64,000 bases of DNA from Mucilaginibacter psychrotolerans (GCF_004519315.1 NZ_SOZE01000010.1:62001-126000), one strand, 5' to 3'. Shown: positions 16,805-25,564, numbered from the stretch's first letter. Notes: a model not told the origin generated them from the sequence alone. Numbers and translations are program-made.

Positions 16805-17686
16805 CTATTGATCTGTTGTTTTATTTTTCCTGAATTCGGTTGGCGTATAGCCGGTAAGTTTTTTAAAAGTTGTTGAGAAATGCTGCGACGAATAAAAGCC
16901 GGTGTTAAGCGCTATATCCGTAATATTTACCTCGTTCCTTTTCAACAGTTTGGTGGCTTCGGCTATCCTGATGTTGATCAGGTAATTCAGCGGCGAAAAT
17001 CCGGAGTAATTTTTTGCTTTCTCGGTAAAAGCGGTAGTGCCCATGCCAATTAGCGTGGCCATTTCTTCAACCGTCCATTGGTGGGCCAGGTCTTGCCTTA
17101 AGGCATGTTCCAGTTTTAAGAAAGTTTGCGGGAAATCTCGCCTCGAATTATTTTGCCTGATAAACTGCCGGCTTATCAAAACAAAAAGCTCATCCAGCAG
17201 CTGGTTGGCACGGGTGTAAAAACCTACTTCTTCGTTTTGCAGCTCGGCTTGCAAACTGTGCATCAGCGCATGTGCCTCTTTTAGTTTTAAAACATGCTGT
17301 TCTTTATTGATCAGCAATATTTGGTTTACCGATACTTTTTCTTTTTTGGTTAAGCCGCTCCATTTGCCCAGCAGCAGCCTGCCGTTATCTTCGGTAGATA
17401 TTTTTATCCAGAACAGTGCGCCGATGTTCATGATGCTGCTTTGGCCACCAATACACTGGCCCGGCAATACCATGGCAAAATCTCCGGGATACAAGGTGTG
17501 TTCCTGCGAATCAATTATCCAGGTAAACTTTCCTTCCAAAATATAATACAGGCAAATACAATCGGCAACATTACTGCTGAACGAGTTAAGTTGGATGGTA
17601 TTATTCTTTTTGTGGGCAAATTCAAGTATATGCGGAAAGTGCGCAAGCTCCTTGGATAAGCCCTGCTGAAGTATCAGTTGATTCAT
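16805..17686 (-). CDS. AraC-family transcriptional regulator of the sugar-acid region
   Basis: The 293-residue protein has an N-terminal cupin-like sensor part (about 20-110, with LEGKFTWIIDSQEHTLYPGD) and a C-terminal AraC DNA-binding domain. The helix-turn-helix units are WTVEEMATLIGMGTTAFTEK and NITDIALNTGFYSSQHFSTT, followed by FKKLTGYTPTEFRK. It is first in an operon with the gluconokinase and is divergent from the RraA-like gene. It is the most likely local regulator of the aldonate genes, sensing a sugar acid by inference only. Confidence 0.9.
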   Translation of the reverse strand: MNQLILQQGLSKELAHFPHILEFAHKKNNTIQLNSFSSNVADCICLYYILEGKFTWIIDSQEHTLYPGDFAMVLPGQCIGGQSSIMNIGALFWIKISTEDNGRLLLGKWSGLTKKEKVSVNQILLINKEQHVLKLKEAHALMHSLQAELQNEEVGFYTRANQLLDELFVLISRQFIRQNNSRRDFPQTFLKLEHALRQDLAHQWTVEEMATLIGMGTTAFTEKAKNYSGFSPLNYLINIRIAEATKLLKRNEVNITDIALNTGFYSSQHFSTTFKKLTGYTPTEFRKNKTTDQ

Positions 17687-17796
17687 TCAGGATAATTAAT
17701 TGGTGTGCGGTTGGGGAATTGCAAAACCCAGCCGGCTATTTGGGTGCGGTAAATCCGAGCCCATCAAAAGCAAGTTTACGCATTATCAAACCAACA

Positions 17797-17818
17797 TTTG
17801 TATAAAAATCATCGCTGT
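17797..17818 (+). promoter_or_regulatory. conserved upstream element, copy 2 (RraA-like gene)
   Basis: TTTGTATAAAAATCA followed by TCGCTGT. The 22-base element is identical except for one base to the copy at 21371-21392, and both are followed by further matching pieces (ATAATGCCATT, ATTCTTTGT, TAACCAAT). It lies about 130 bases before the RraA-like start, inside the region shared with the divergent AraC gene, which makes it a candidate binding site for that regulator. Confidence 0.6.
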
Positions 17819-17944
17819 TTTTTAATGGTATTTTCCGTGTTTTATAATGCCATTCTTTGTTAAGATTATAACCAATCCCAAATTAAACCAGGCTGCTGTT
17901 GTACCCGGGGCCACTCCCGCTTTCAGCGTGCAAATTAAAACTGT

Positions 17945-18901
17945 ATGATGAGAAAATGGCGTTTACTTACCGGCATTTTAGGTGTTGCATTATTGCATTG
18001 CTGCATCTTTTGTAAAACGGCCTCGGCCCAGCAAATCACCAAAGATGAATTGATATTCCTAACCCCCGAGTGGAAAGGCGAGCGCTTTGCCGATGGCCGC
18101 CCTAAAGTGCCCGATGCAATTTTGGCCAGGATGAAAAAGGTGAGTATAGAAGAAGCCTGGGCCGTATTAAAGAACGCCGGTTATGCCTATCAGTTAACCG
18201 AAAATTGGTTGGTAATAAACCCCGATAGCGTTTTGGTGGGGCGCGCAGTAACGGCAACATTTATGCCGGCACGGCCCGACGTATGGAAAGCCATAGACGA
18301 CAGGGGTATAGCCCAAGGTAAAAAAGGCCAGAATACCTGGCCGGTAGATCTTTTGGTGAAAGGCGATGTGTACGTGGCCGACCAATTTGCCGCGCACAAG
18401 AACGGGCCAACCATTGGCGACAATGTGGGCAATGCCATATTTGCCAAAACCGGTAATGGCATTGTTTACAATGGTGCCGTGCGGGATATCCGCGGATTGA
18501 AAGAGATTGGCGGTTTTACCTCGTTCGTAGAGAGCTACGATCCATCTTACCATAACCCACCGGGCGACCTCAACACCATGATCATTGGCATCAACCAGCC
18601 CACCCGCATTAAACAGGCTACCGTAATGCCCGGCGATGTAGTGCTTGGCGAGAACGGCGTGGTGATATTTATACCGCCGCACCTGGCCGAGAAAGTAGTA
18701 ACCACCTCTGAAATAGTAAGGCTGAGAGATATGTTTGGCCACCTGCGGTTAAAAGAAGGCAAATACACCGCCGGGCAAATAGATGCCCGCTGGAGCGATG
18801 ATATCGAAAAAGATTTTTCGGCCTGGCTAAATGCCCATATCAACGAGTTGCCCGTACCTAAAGAGCAAATACAAAACATCCTCAAAAACCGAACCTGGTA
18901 A
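17945..18901 (+). CDS. exported RraA-like protein (HMG aldolase / oxaloacetate decarboxylase family)
   Basis: The 318-residue protein has an N-terminal hydrophobic signal ending near KTASAQ (residue 29), so it should act outside the cytoplasm. The RraA domain spans about residues 90-265. The family's active-site signature is visible as NGAVRDIRG, with Arg180-Asp181; the usual DG before it reads NG here. Relatives are metal-dependent pyruvate aldolases acting on 4-hydroxy-4-methyl-2-oxoglutarate and similar keto acids, or RNase E inhibitors that lack activity. With a signal peptide, RNase regulation is unlikely. It begins an operon with an exported dehydratase and a BASS transporter, 25 bases before the next start. 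Confidence 0.8.
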   Translation: MMRKWRLLTGILGVALLHCCIFCKTASAQQITKDELIFLTPEWKGERFADGRPKVPDAILARMKKVSIEEAWAVLKNAGYAYQLTENWLVINPDSVLVGRAVTATFMPARPDVWKAIDDRGIAQGKKGQNTWPVDLLVKGDVYVADQFAAHKNGPTIGDNVGNAIFAKTGNGIVYNGAVRDIRGLKEIGGFTSFVESYDPSYHNPPGDLNTMIIGINQPTRIKQATVMPGDVVLGENGVVIFIPPHLAEKVVTTSEIVRLRDMFGHLRLKEGKYTAGQIDARWSDDIEKDFSAWLNAHINELPVPKEQIQNILKNRTW

Positions 18902-18926
18902 ATCAATCTATCAAAAAACATACATT

Positions 18927-20210
18927 ATGTCAAACCATCAAAACAGGCGCAGCTTTCTTACGAAGGCTTCTATAGCCGGCGCGGCTGCACTGGCAGCACC
19001 GCTGAGTAAAACATTTGGGCAGGGATTAATAGATGCCAAAGAGCGCACATCGCAGGCATCAGCACCAACCGACCTTAAAATAACCGAGGTTAAATGCGCC
19101 TATGCAGGCGGCGGGCTCTTTGTGAAAATATATACCAACCAGGGCATTTGGGGATCGGGCGAGGGGGTAGATGCCATTGCAGGCACCTATTACCTGGTTA
19201 AACGGCTGGAGTTTTTTCTGAAAGGGCGCAGTCCGCTAAATCCCAATCGCATAGCCGAAGAGATACGCAAGGCTAACTTTTTTGGTGGGGCACAGTCGGG
19301 TATGTTCGTTGCAGTACTTACAGCCATTGAGGCCGCGCTTTGGGATTTGACAGGCAAGGCTTTGGGGGTACCGGTTTACCAGCTGCTCGGCGGTAAATAC
19401 CGCGATAAATGCCGGGTGTATTGTGATACGGAATTGTACACCGCCACGCATCCCGTGCCCCAGGATTATGCTAAGGCAGCCCGTGGTGCCATTGACCGTG
19501 GTTACACAGCCGTAAAATTTGATATTGACGATGCGCGTGACCCCAATAAGTTTGACCGCTATAACTGGACTGCAAGCAACGCCGAGCTAGACCGGATGTT
19601 CAACGCCATAGCCGCCGTAAGGAAAGAGGTTGGTCCGAATATCGATATCTGCGTAGATATGCATGGCCGCTATGATGCCACCACGGGCAGAAGGGTAGCC
19701 AAGATGATGGAACCCCTTAATTTGATGTGGTTGGAGGAACCCGTACCCGCTGATAATATTGATGTATATAAAACCGTAACCCAGGAAACAACGACGCCTA
19801 TTTGCGCCGGTGAGAACTTTTACCTGGCGTACGGCTATACCAGGCTGCTATCCGAAGGAGGAATAGATATTGTAATGCCCGATTTGCAGAAGTGCGGCGG
19901 GCTGGGCGAGGGGCAGCGGATAGCCAACCTGGCCAACTTGTATTACGTACCGTTTTCGCCGCATATGGTCGGCTCGTTCCTGGGGGCTATGGCTACGGCG
20001 CACGTTTGTGCTTCGGTACCCAACTTTCATATTATGGAATGGCAAACGCTAAGCGATACCGAACCTAAGTGGAAAGAGATCGTAACCTACGATAAACCAT
20101 TTATCGAAAAAGGCTTCTTGGTTTTGTCTGATAAGCCGGGAGTTGGGGTAGAGATAAATGAAGAGGGTCTTAAAAAATACGCCGTGCCGGGCGTGCCTTT
20201 CTTTGCCTGA
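18927..20210 (+). CDS. Tat-exported mandelate racemase/muconate lactonizing-type sugar-acid dehydratase
   Basis: The ATG at 18927 gives 427 residues; an earlier in-frame ATG inside the RraA gene is unlikely. The leader NRRSFLTKASIAGAAALAAP is a twin-arginine signal. The enolase-superfamily fold follows: capping domain about 48-160, barrel about 165-400. The metal ligands are apparent as Asp244 (CVDMHGR), Glu270 (WLEEPV) and Glu296 (GENFY). His346 in SPHMVGS and Lys197 in AVKFD are candidate catalytic bases. The sequence is nearest in style to galactonate/gluconate dehydratases, which convert an aldonate to a 2-keto-3-deoxy acid. Substrate is unproven. Its stop overlaps the next start by one base (TGATG). 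Confidence 0.82.
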   Translation: MSNHQNRRSFLTKASIAGAAALAAPLSKTFGQGLIDAKERTSQASAPTDLKITEVKCAYAGGGLFVKIYTNQGIWGSGEGVDAIAGTYYLVKRLEFFLKGRSPLNPNRIAEEIRKANFFGGAQSGMFVAVLTAIEAALWDLTGKALGVPVYQLLGGKYRDKCRVYCDTELYTATHPVPQDYAKAARGAIDRGYTAVKFDIDDARDPNKFDRYNWTASNAELDRMFNAIAAVRKEVGPNIDICVDMHGRYDATTGRRVAKMMEPLNLMWLEEPVPADNIDVYKTVTQETTTPICAGENFYLAYGYTRLLSEGGIDIVMPDLQKCGGLGEGQRIANLANLYYVPFSPHMVGSFLGAMATAHVCASVPNFHIMEWQTLSDTEPKWKEIVTYDKPFIEKGFLVLSDKPGVGVEINEEGLKKYAVPGVPFFA

Positions 20211-21334
20211 TGGTGTGGCGGATGAGCGCTTTTTATAAAGCCACCACAGCTTTAGCCATAGCAGCATTTGTAACGCTTTTATTAACCATTGCTTTTAGGG
20301 GGCTGGAGTATGCCGGCCCCTACCTGCTTGCGTTTTTTTTGCTGCTGGCCATCAGCGCACGCGCATTTCCAAAAACCAAAAGCTTCGCATACACGGTGGT
20401 GATTTTTGGGGCAGCGGTAGCCGCGCTTTATTACCCGGAGCTGTTTGTAAGCTATGGTAGCTTTAAATACGCTACGCTGATTATCCCGCTTATCCAGCTG
20501 ATTATGTTTGGCATGGGCACCTCTATGCATTACAAGGACTTCCTGGGCGTATTGAAGGCCCCAAAAGGGATATTGATAGGCGTGGTGAGCCATTTTATCA
20601 TCATGCCATTACTCGGCTTTAGTATTGCCACCTTAAGCGTAAAGTTTGCAGCTATGCCGCCGGAAGTAGCGGCGGGTATCATACTCATTGGTTGCTGCCC
20701 CAATGGCATGGCATCAAATGTAGTATCGTACCTGGCTAAGGCAAATCTGGCCCTATCGGTTACCATCACCAGTATATCCACATTGCTTTCGCCGGTGGTA
20801 ACGCCTTTTTTAATGAATTTACTTGCCGGCCCGCTCATTAAAATAAACCCCTGGCTAATGGTTGCGGATATCTTTAAAATGGTGATGATACCCATTGCGC
20901 TGGGTCTGCTTTTTTCGTCGGTAGCCAAGGGGCGTGCCACCTGGCTCAAAAAAGTTATGCCATTGGTGTCAATGGCAGGTATTATCGGCATCATTATCAT
21001 TATTACCGCCGCCGGGCGCGATAGCCTGCTTAAGGTGGGCGTATTATTGGCTGTGCTGGTGTTGTTGCACAATATAGGCGGCTACCTGCTTGGTTTCTGG
21101 TCGGCAAAATTATTGGGAATGGAAGAGCGCGACTGCCGCACTATAGCCATAGAAGTTGGGATGCAAAATGGCGGCATGGCAGCAGGGCTGGCAAAAGGCA
21201 TGGGTAAAATAAGCACGCTTGGCCTGGCCCCCGTAATATTCTCAACATTGATGAATATTACAGGCTCATTACTGGCCTCGTACTGGCATAAAAAACCAAT
21301 TAGCTCAAATGATGAAAGCTTTGATTTAAAGTAA
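20210..21334 (+). CDS. BASS-family sodium:organic-acid symporter
   Basis: A 374-residue integral membrane protein with about nine to ten hydrophobic segments. Family landmarks are GCCPNGMASNVVSYLAKAN (about residues 162-180) and EVGMQNGGMAAGLAKGMG near the C-terminus, the discontinuous-helix motifs that bind sodium in bile-acid:sodium symporter relatives. Bacterial and plastid members often carry pyruvate, ketopantoate or other keto acids rather than bile acids. Its translation is coupled to the exported dehydratase by a one-base overlap, which suggests that it imports the product of the extracytoplasmic reactions. The transported compound is inferred. Confidence 0.88.
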   Translation: MVWRMSAFYKATTALAIAAFVTLLLTIAFRGLEYAGPYLLAFFLLLAISARAFPKTKSFAYTVVIFGAAVAALYYPELFVSYGSFKYATLIIPLIQLIMFGMGTSMHYKDFLGVLKAPKGILIGVVSHFIIMPLLGFSIATLSVKFAAMPPEVAAGIILIGCCPNGMASNVVSYLAKANLALSVTITSISTLLSPVVTPFLMNLLAGPLIKINPWLMVADIFKMVMIPIALGLLFSSVAKGRATWLKKVMPLVSMAGIIGIIIIITAAGRDSLLKVGVLLAVLVLLHNIGGYLLGFWSAKLLGMEERDCRTIAIEVGMQNGGMAAGLAKGMGKISTLGLAPVIFSTLMNITGSLLASYWHKKPISSNDESFDLK

Positions 21335-21370
21335 TTTAAAGTGTAAGTCTGAGTTTGCAGGAGCGATTTT

Positions 21371-21392
21371 TTTGTGTAAAAATCATCGCTGT
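21371..21392 (+). promoter_or_regulatory. conserved upstream element, copy 3 (FAH operon)
   Basis: TTTGTGTAAAAATCA followed by TCGCTGT, then GGTTTTTTAGAAG, ATAATGCCATT and ATTCTTTGT. It is the best match to the copy at 17797 and shares its first 15 bases exactly with the copy at 12249. It lies about 125 bases before the FAH start, a distance similar to that of copy 2 from its gene, so the RraA and FAH transcripts are probably controlled together. Confidence 0.6.
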
Positions 21393-21517
21393 GGTTTTTT
21401 AGAAGATAATGCCATTTGCTTTAACATTCTTTGTACTGTAACCAATTGTAACCGAACGAACGTATTTTTTTGACCAAACAATTAGTACCGCAGTAATGCG
21501 GCTTATAAAGAACAGCT

Positions 21518-22354
21518 ATGCACATTTTTAAAACTACTGATAAAGTTATTGTTAAATACCTGGGGCAGCTTTATAGCTCGGCAGCATGGACCTGGGATGC
21601 TTTCATTAACCGCGAAGGACTGCATCATGCGGTGCTGAACGATATCTCGAACCTTACAGCCAGCGATGCTTTGTCTGCTGATTTGGAAACGCTGAGCGCA
21701 CCTATCGCCAACCAGGAAATATGGGCATCGGGCGTAACCTATTTGCGCAGCATGGATGCCCGCATGGAGGAATCTAAAGACGCGGGCGGCGGCGATTTTT
21801 ATGCCAAGGTTTACAGTGCCGAGCGCCCCGAGATATTCTTCAAATCGCCTGCACACCGTGCGGTTGGCACAGGTGGCACCGTACGCATCCGCAAGGACTC
21901 CAAATGGAACGTTCCTGAGCCGGAGCTGGTACTGTTTATTTGTAGCGCGGGTACTATTGAAGGATACATGATTGGCAATGATATGTCGTCGAGAGATATT
22001 GAAGGCGAAAACCCGCTATACCTGCCACAGGCAAAATCATACGATGGCGCAGCAGCGGTTGGGCCTTGCCTGTATGTGCCAGCAGCGCCTATATCACCCG
22101 AGACTAAGATCCAATTGGAAATTTTAAGGGGCGATGAGTTGATGTTTGCTGATGATATTTTGATCAGCAGGATGAAACGCACGCACCAGGAGCTTGCCAA
22201 ATACCTTTTTATGGAAATGTCGTTCCCGGCGGGCGCTTATCTCATGACCGGTACAGGCATCGTACCGCCCGATTCGTTCACACTGAATTATGGCGACGTA
22301 ATCAACATCACCATCGGCAATATAGGCACGCTTACAAATGTAGTTGGGGAGTAA
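21518..22354 (+). CDS. fumarylacetoacetate hydrolase-family enzyme, likely 2-keto-3-deoxy-aldonate dehydratase
   Basis: The 278-residue protein has a short N-terminal domain (about 1-70) and the FAH fold (about 70-278). The metal site is suggested by [10 protein letters not shown] and by [23 protein letters not shown]-type sequence at about 151-172, which carries the acidic residues and lysine expected in the family. In oxidative pentose (Weimberg-type) routes an FAH-fold enzyme dehydrates 2-keto-3-deoxy-pentonate to alpha-ketoglutarate semialdehyde, acting after an IlvD/Edd dehydratase. The IlvD/Edd gene 160 bases downstream makes this the leading hypothesis. Other members cleave diketo acids, so the step is not proven. 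Confidence 0.8.
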   Translation: MHIFKTTDKVIVKYLGQLYSSAAWTWDAFINREGLHHAVLNDISNLTASDALSADLETLSAPIANQEIWASGVTYLRSMDARMEESKDAGGGDFYAKVYSAERPEIFFKSPAHRAVGTGGTVRIRKDSKWNVPEPELVLFICSAGTIEGYMIGNDMSSRDIEGENPLYLPQAKSYDGAAAVGPCLYVPAAPISPETKIQLEILRGDELMFADDILISRMKRTHQELAKYLFMEMSFPAGAYLMTGTGIVPPDSFTLNYGDVINITIGNIGTLTNVVGE

Positions 22355-22494
22355 TGATGATAAACCTGGAAGGAAAGCAATTGATAAACTGCCAGGGGAT
22401 GCCACAGGCTTTATTACCCGAAGAATTAGAAGATACTCATGTGCTTGCTATTTGGCGTTTTGTAAACGGCTATTTCAGCAATGCATCCATATAA
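22354..22494 (+). CDS. 46-residue hypothetical protein, translationally coupled to FAH gene
   Basis: The start ATG overlaps the last base of the FAH stop codon (TAATG), a common coupling arrangement. The peptide begins [15 protein letters not shown] and continues with an acidic middle (PEELEDTH) and an aromatic end (AIWRFVNGYF). It fills nearly the whole gap to the IlvD/Edd gene, leaving 19 bases. Composition looks protein-like, with no low-complexity runs. I do not recognise a family. It could be a small regulatory or accessory subunit, or a chance frame. Confidence 0.45.
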   Translation: MMINLEGKQLINCQGMPQALLPEELEDTHVLAIWRFVNGYFSNASI

Positions 22495-22513
22495 ATTATA
22501 AAACGAATATATA

Positions 22514-24229
22514 ATGTCACAATTCAGAAGTTCGGATTGGTTTGGTAAATCGGGTAAAATGGGCTTTTTATACCGTAGCTGGATGAAAAACCAGGGAATG
22601 CCTGCCGATCTTTTTGATGGCCGTCCGGTTATTGGTATTTGCAACACCTGGTCGGAACTTACCCCTTGTAATGCGCATCTGCGCGATTTGGCCGAGTCGG
22701 TAAAACGCGGAGTTTACGAAGCCGGCGGTTTCCCGGTAGAATTCCCTATCATGTCATTAGGCGAAACTTTATTGAAACCAACTGCTATGCTCTTCAGGAA
22801 CCTGGCTAGCATGGATGCCGAAGAGTCGATACGCGGAAACCCTATTGATGGGGTGGTATTGCTTACGGGATGCGACAAAACTACGCCATCAACCATGATG
22901 GGTGCGGCAAGTGTTGGCCTGCCAACCATTGTAGTTCCCGGTGGGCCGATGCTGAACGGAAAGTTCCGCGGTGCGGATATCGGATCGGGCACGGCGGTTT
23001 GGAAACTTACGGATGACCTGAAGACCGGTAAAATAACCAACGACGACTACCTGGCAGCAGAAAGCTGTATGTCGCGCAGCGCAGGCCACTGCATGACGAT
23101 GGGGACAGCATCTACCATGGCCTGTATGGTGGAGTCGCTGGGCATGTGTTTATCCGGCGCGGCAGCTACTCCTGCGGTAGATTCGCGGAAAAAAGTGCTG
23201 GCACAATTATCGGGCAGGCGCATTGTAGAAATGGTGAAGGAAGATCTGACCATATCAAAAATACTCACCAGAGCTGCTTTCGAAAACGCTATAAAGGTAA
23301 ACGCCGCCATCGGCGGTTCAACCAATTTCCTTATTCATTTAACAGCCATAGCCGGCCGGGTTGGCGTAGAACTAAACATCGACGATTTCGACAAGCTTGG
23401 CAGCAGGATACCCTTGCTGCTTAACCTGATGCCATCGGGCAAGTACCTGATGGAAGACTTTTTTTACGCAGGAGGCTTACCCGTAATTCTAAAGGAGCTC
23501 AGCAGCGAATTGGATATGAGCACGGTAACTGTTACCGGTAAATCGCATGCCGAGAATATCAGCAGCAGCAGCATTTGCTACAACAAAGACGTTATCGCAG
23601 ACTACTTAGAGCCTATTATCCCGGAGGCGGGCATAGCCGTATTGAAAGGAAACTTGGCGCTTAACGGGGCGGTTATCAAACCCTCTGCAGCCACCCCCGC
23701 GCTGATGCAGCACACCGGCAGGGCCGTGGTTTTTGAAACCATAGAAGATTACCACGCCAGGGTTGATGACCCCGACCTGGATATAGACGAAACCTGTGTA
23801 ATGGTATTGAAAAGCGTTGGGCCGGTAGGCTACCCTGGCATGCCCGAAGTAGGCAATATGGTGTTGCCCAAAAAACTCCTGGATAAAGGCGTAACCGATA
23901 TGGTGAGGATATCAGACGGGCGCATGAGCGGAACCGCTTATGGTACTGTAGTGCTGCATGTATCGCCGGAATCGGCCATTGGTGGTAACCTGGCCCTGGT
24001 ACAAAACGGCGATATGATAAGCCTGGATGTACCCGCCAGAAGGATTGACCTGTTGGTTGATGACGCTGAACTGGACAAACGGAGACTACTGTGGCAGAAA
24101 CCCGCTTACCATACCGATAGGGGCTATGTATCGATGTACCAGCGCCACGTACAGCAAGCCGATAAAGGAGCCGACCTCGATTTCCTGGTAGGAAATTCGG
24201 GTTCTGTTGTAACGCGCGATTCCCATTAA
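22514..24229 (+). CDS. IlvD/Edd-family aldonate dehydratase (L-arabinonate/D-xylonate dehydratase type)
   Basis: The 571-residue protein resembles the structurally known rhizobial L-arabinonate dehydratase along its whole length. Three conserved cysteines that hold the [2Fe-2S] cluster in that enzyme are visible: Cys52 (TPCNAH), Cys120 (TGCDKTTPS) and Cys193 (GHCMTMGTAS). SDGRMSGTAYGT near residue 475 carries the catalytic serine region, and the closing GADLDFLVGNSG tail is typical of sugar-acid rather than branched-chain amino-acid members. It should convert an aldonate to its 2-keto-3-deoxy form in the cytoplasm. Gluconate, xylonate and arabinonate are all possible. It lies between the FAH gene and a gluconate-type permease. 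Confidence 0.9.
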   Translation: MSQFRSSDWFGKSGKMGFLYRSWMKNQGMPADLFDGRPVIGICNTWSELTPCNAHLRDLAESVKRGVYEAGGFPVEFPIMSLGETLLKPTAMLFRNLASMDAEESIRGNPIDGVVLLTGCDKTTPSTMMGAASVGLPTIVVPGGPMLNGKFRGADIGSGTAVWKLTDDLKTGKITNDDYLAAESCMSRSAGHCMTMGTASTMACMVESLGMCLSGAAATPAVDSRKKVLAQLSGRRIVEMVKEDLTISKILTRAAFENAIKVNAAIGGSTNFLIHLTAIAGRVGVELNIDDFDKLGSRIPLLLNLMPSGKYLMEDFFYAGGLPVILKELSSELDMSTVTVTGKSHAENISSSSICYNKDVIADYLEPIIPEAGIAVLKGNLALNGAVIKPSAATPALMQHTGRAVVFETIEDYHARVDDPDLDIDETCVMVLKSVGPVGYPGMPEVGNMVLPKKLLDKGVTDMVRISDGRMSGTAYGTVVLHVSPESAIGGNLALVQNGDMISLDVPARRIDLLVDDAELDKRRLLWQKPAYHTDRGYVSMYQRHVQQADKGADLDFLVGNSGSVVTRDSH

Positions 24230-24247
24230 CAAGATAGCTGATCGACG

Positions 24248-25564
24248 ATGATGATATTGGTACTCATATTCTGTATACTGCTGCTGGTAACGCTTATCAC
24301 ATGGGCAAAGGTAAATGCTTTCCTGGCCTTTATTTTCGTGGCGCTGCTGGCCGGTTGCTTATTCGGAATGCCGTTCTCAAACGTTATCGCTTCCGTTAAT
24401 AAAGGGCTGGGCGATACCCTGGGGTCGGTCGCCATTATCATCGTATTAGGTGCCATGCTGGGCAAACTGGTTGCCGAAAGTGGTGCCGCCCAGCGCATCG
24501 CTCATTTTATGCACGATCTGTTTGGCGCAAAGTACGTTACCTACGCCATGGCGTTGACCGGTTTTATTGTGGGTATCCCGCTGTATTACAACGTTGGGTT
24601 TATACTGCTGGTGCCTATTATTTTTTCAGTGGCTTCAAGCTATCGTTTGCCTTTGCTGTATGTAGGCATGCCCATGCTCACCGCCTTGTCGGTAATGCAT
24701 GGTTTTTTACCGCCGCATCCATCGCCCATGACGCTCATCAGCGTTTTTCATGCTGATATCGTTAAAACATTTGGCTACGGGTTGGTTATCGCAATACCGG
24801 CTATACTTATTGCCGGGCCAATATTTGCAAACACGCTTAAGAAAATAGGGCCAAACGGGTCGCAGTTTAACCATGGCACCGCCGCGCTGCCCGATGCAGA
24901 ATTGCCAGGTATAGCCAATAGCATTTTGTCTTCGCTTTTACCGGTCATCCTTATTTGCCTAGCCTATTTGCTGCCCCTGCTTTTTGGGCACGCACCCATG
25001 GTAAAAACCCTGGCCCAATGGCTTGGCGAACCCATTATTGCCATGTTGCTCACGGTAATCATCAGCACTTATACCCTCGGCTTACAAAAAGGTCGGCCCC
25101 TGGCCAAAATTATGGAGGGCTACGCCAGTGCTGTAAAAGATATAGCCATGGTATTGCTCATTATTGGTAGTGCAGGGGCACTAAAACAAATATTTATCGA
25201 TAGCCAGTTGAGCAACGCGCTTGCGGTAATACTGGTAAAAAGCGCCATGCCACCTCTTTTGCTGGCCTGGCTGGTAACCGCCGGCTTGCGCCTTTGCCTG
25301 GGTTCGGCAACGGTTGCCGGTGTAACGGCGGCAGGAGTATTATTCCCAATTGCGCAGCACGCCGGCCTCAATACCAATTTACTGGTACTGGCCATTGGTG
25401 CAGGCAGCTTGTTTGGCTCGCATGTAAACGATACCGCTTTTTGGCTGTGCAAAGAATATTTTGGCCTGTCGGTAAAGGAAACGTTGCGCTCGTGGACACT
25501 GATGGAAAGCCTGGTATCTGTAATAGGGCTGGCCGGCGTGTTAACATTAAACTTCCTGGTATAA
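24248..25564 (+). CDS. gntP: GntP-family gluconate:H+ symporter
   Basis: A 438-residue membrane protein with about 12-14 hydrophobic segments and GntP landmarks: ALLAGCLFGMPF early, GSVAIIIVLGAMLGKLVAES near residue 60-80, HGFLPPHPSPMT at about 153-164 and GAGSLFGSHVNDTAFWLCKE near the C-terminus. It should carry gluconate or a related aldonate into the cytoplasm with protons. It follows the dehydratase gene by 18 bases, so the pair forms a transport-plus-dehydration unit. Substrate within the aldonate group is not decided by the sequence. Confidence 0.92.
   Translation: MMILVLIFCILLLVTLITWAKVNAFLAFIFVALLAGCLFGMPFSNVIASVNKGLGDTLGSVAIIIVLGAMLGKLVAESGAAQRIAHFMHDLFGAKYVTYAMALTGFIVGIPLYYNVGFILLVPIIFSVASSYRLPLLYVGMPMLTALSVMHGFLPPHPSPMTLISVFHADIVKTFGYGLVIAIPAILIAGPIFANTLKKIGPNGSQFNHGTAALPDAELPGIANSILSSLLPVILICLAYLLPLLFGHAPMVKTLAQWLGEPIIAMLLTVIISTYTLGLQKGRPLAKIMEGYASAVKDIAMVLLIIGSAGALKQIFIDSQLSNALAVILVKSAMPPLLLAWLVTAGLRLCLGSATVAGVTAAGVLFPIAQHAGLNTNLLVLAIGAGSLFGSHVNDTAFWLCKEYFGLSVKETLRSWTLMESLVSVIGLAGVLTLNFLV

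Noticed and set aside
18194-18742. 182-codon minus-strand frame opposite the RraA-like gene
   Set aside because: Antisense shadow of a coding frame; no start context, no protein family features.
20530-21072. 180-codon minus-strand frame opposite the BASS symporter
   Set aside because: Hydrophobicity mirrors the membrane protein on the other strand; no independent evidence.
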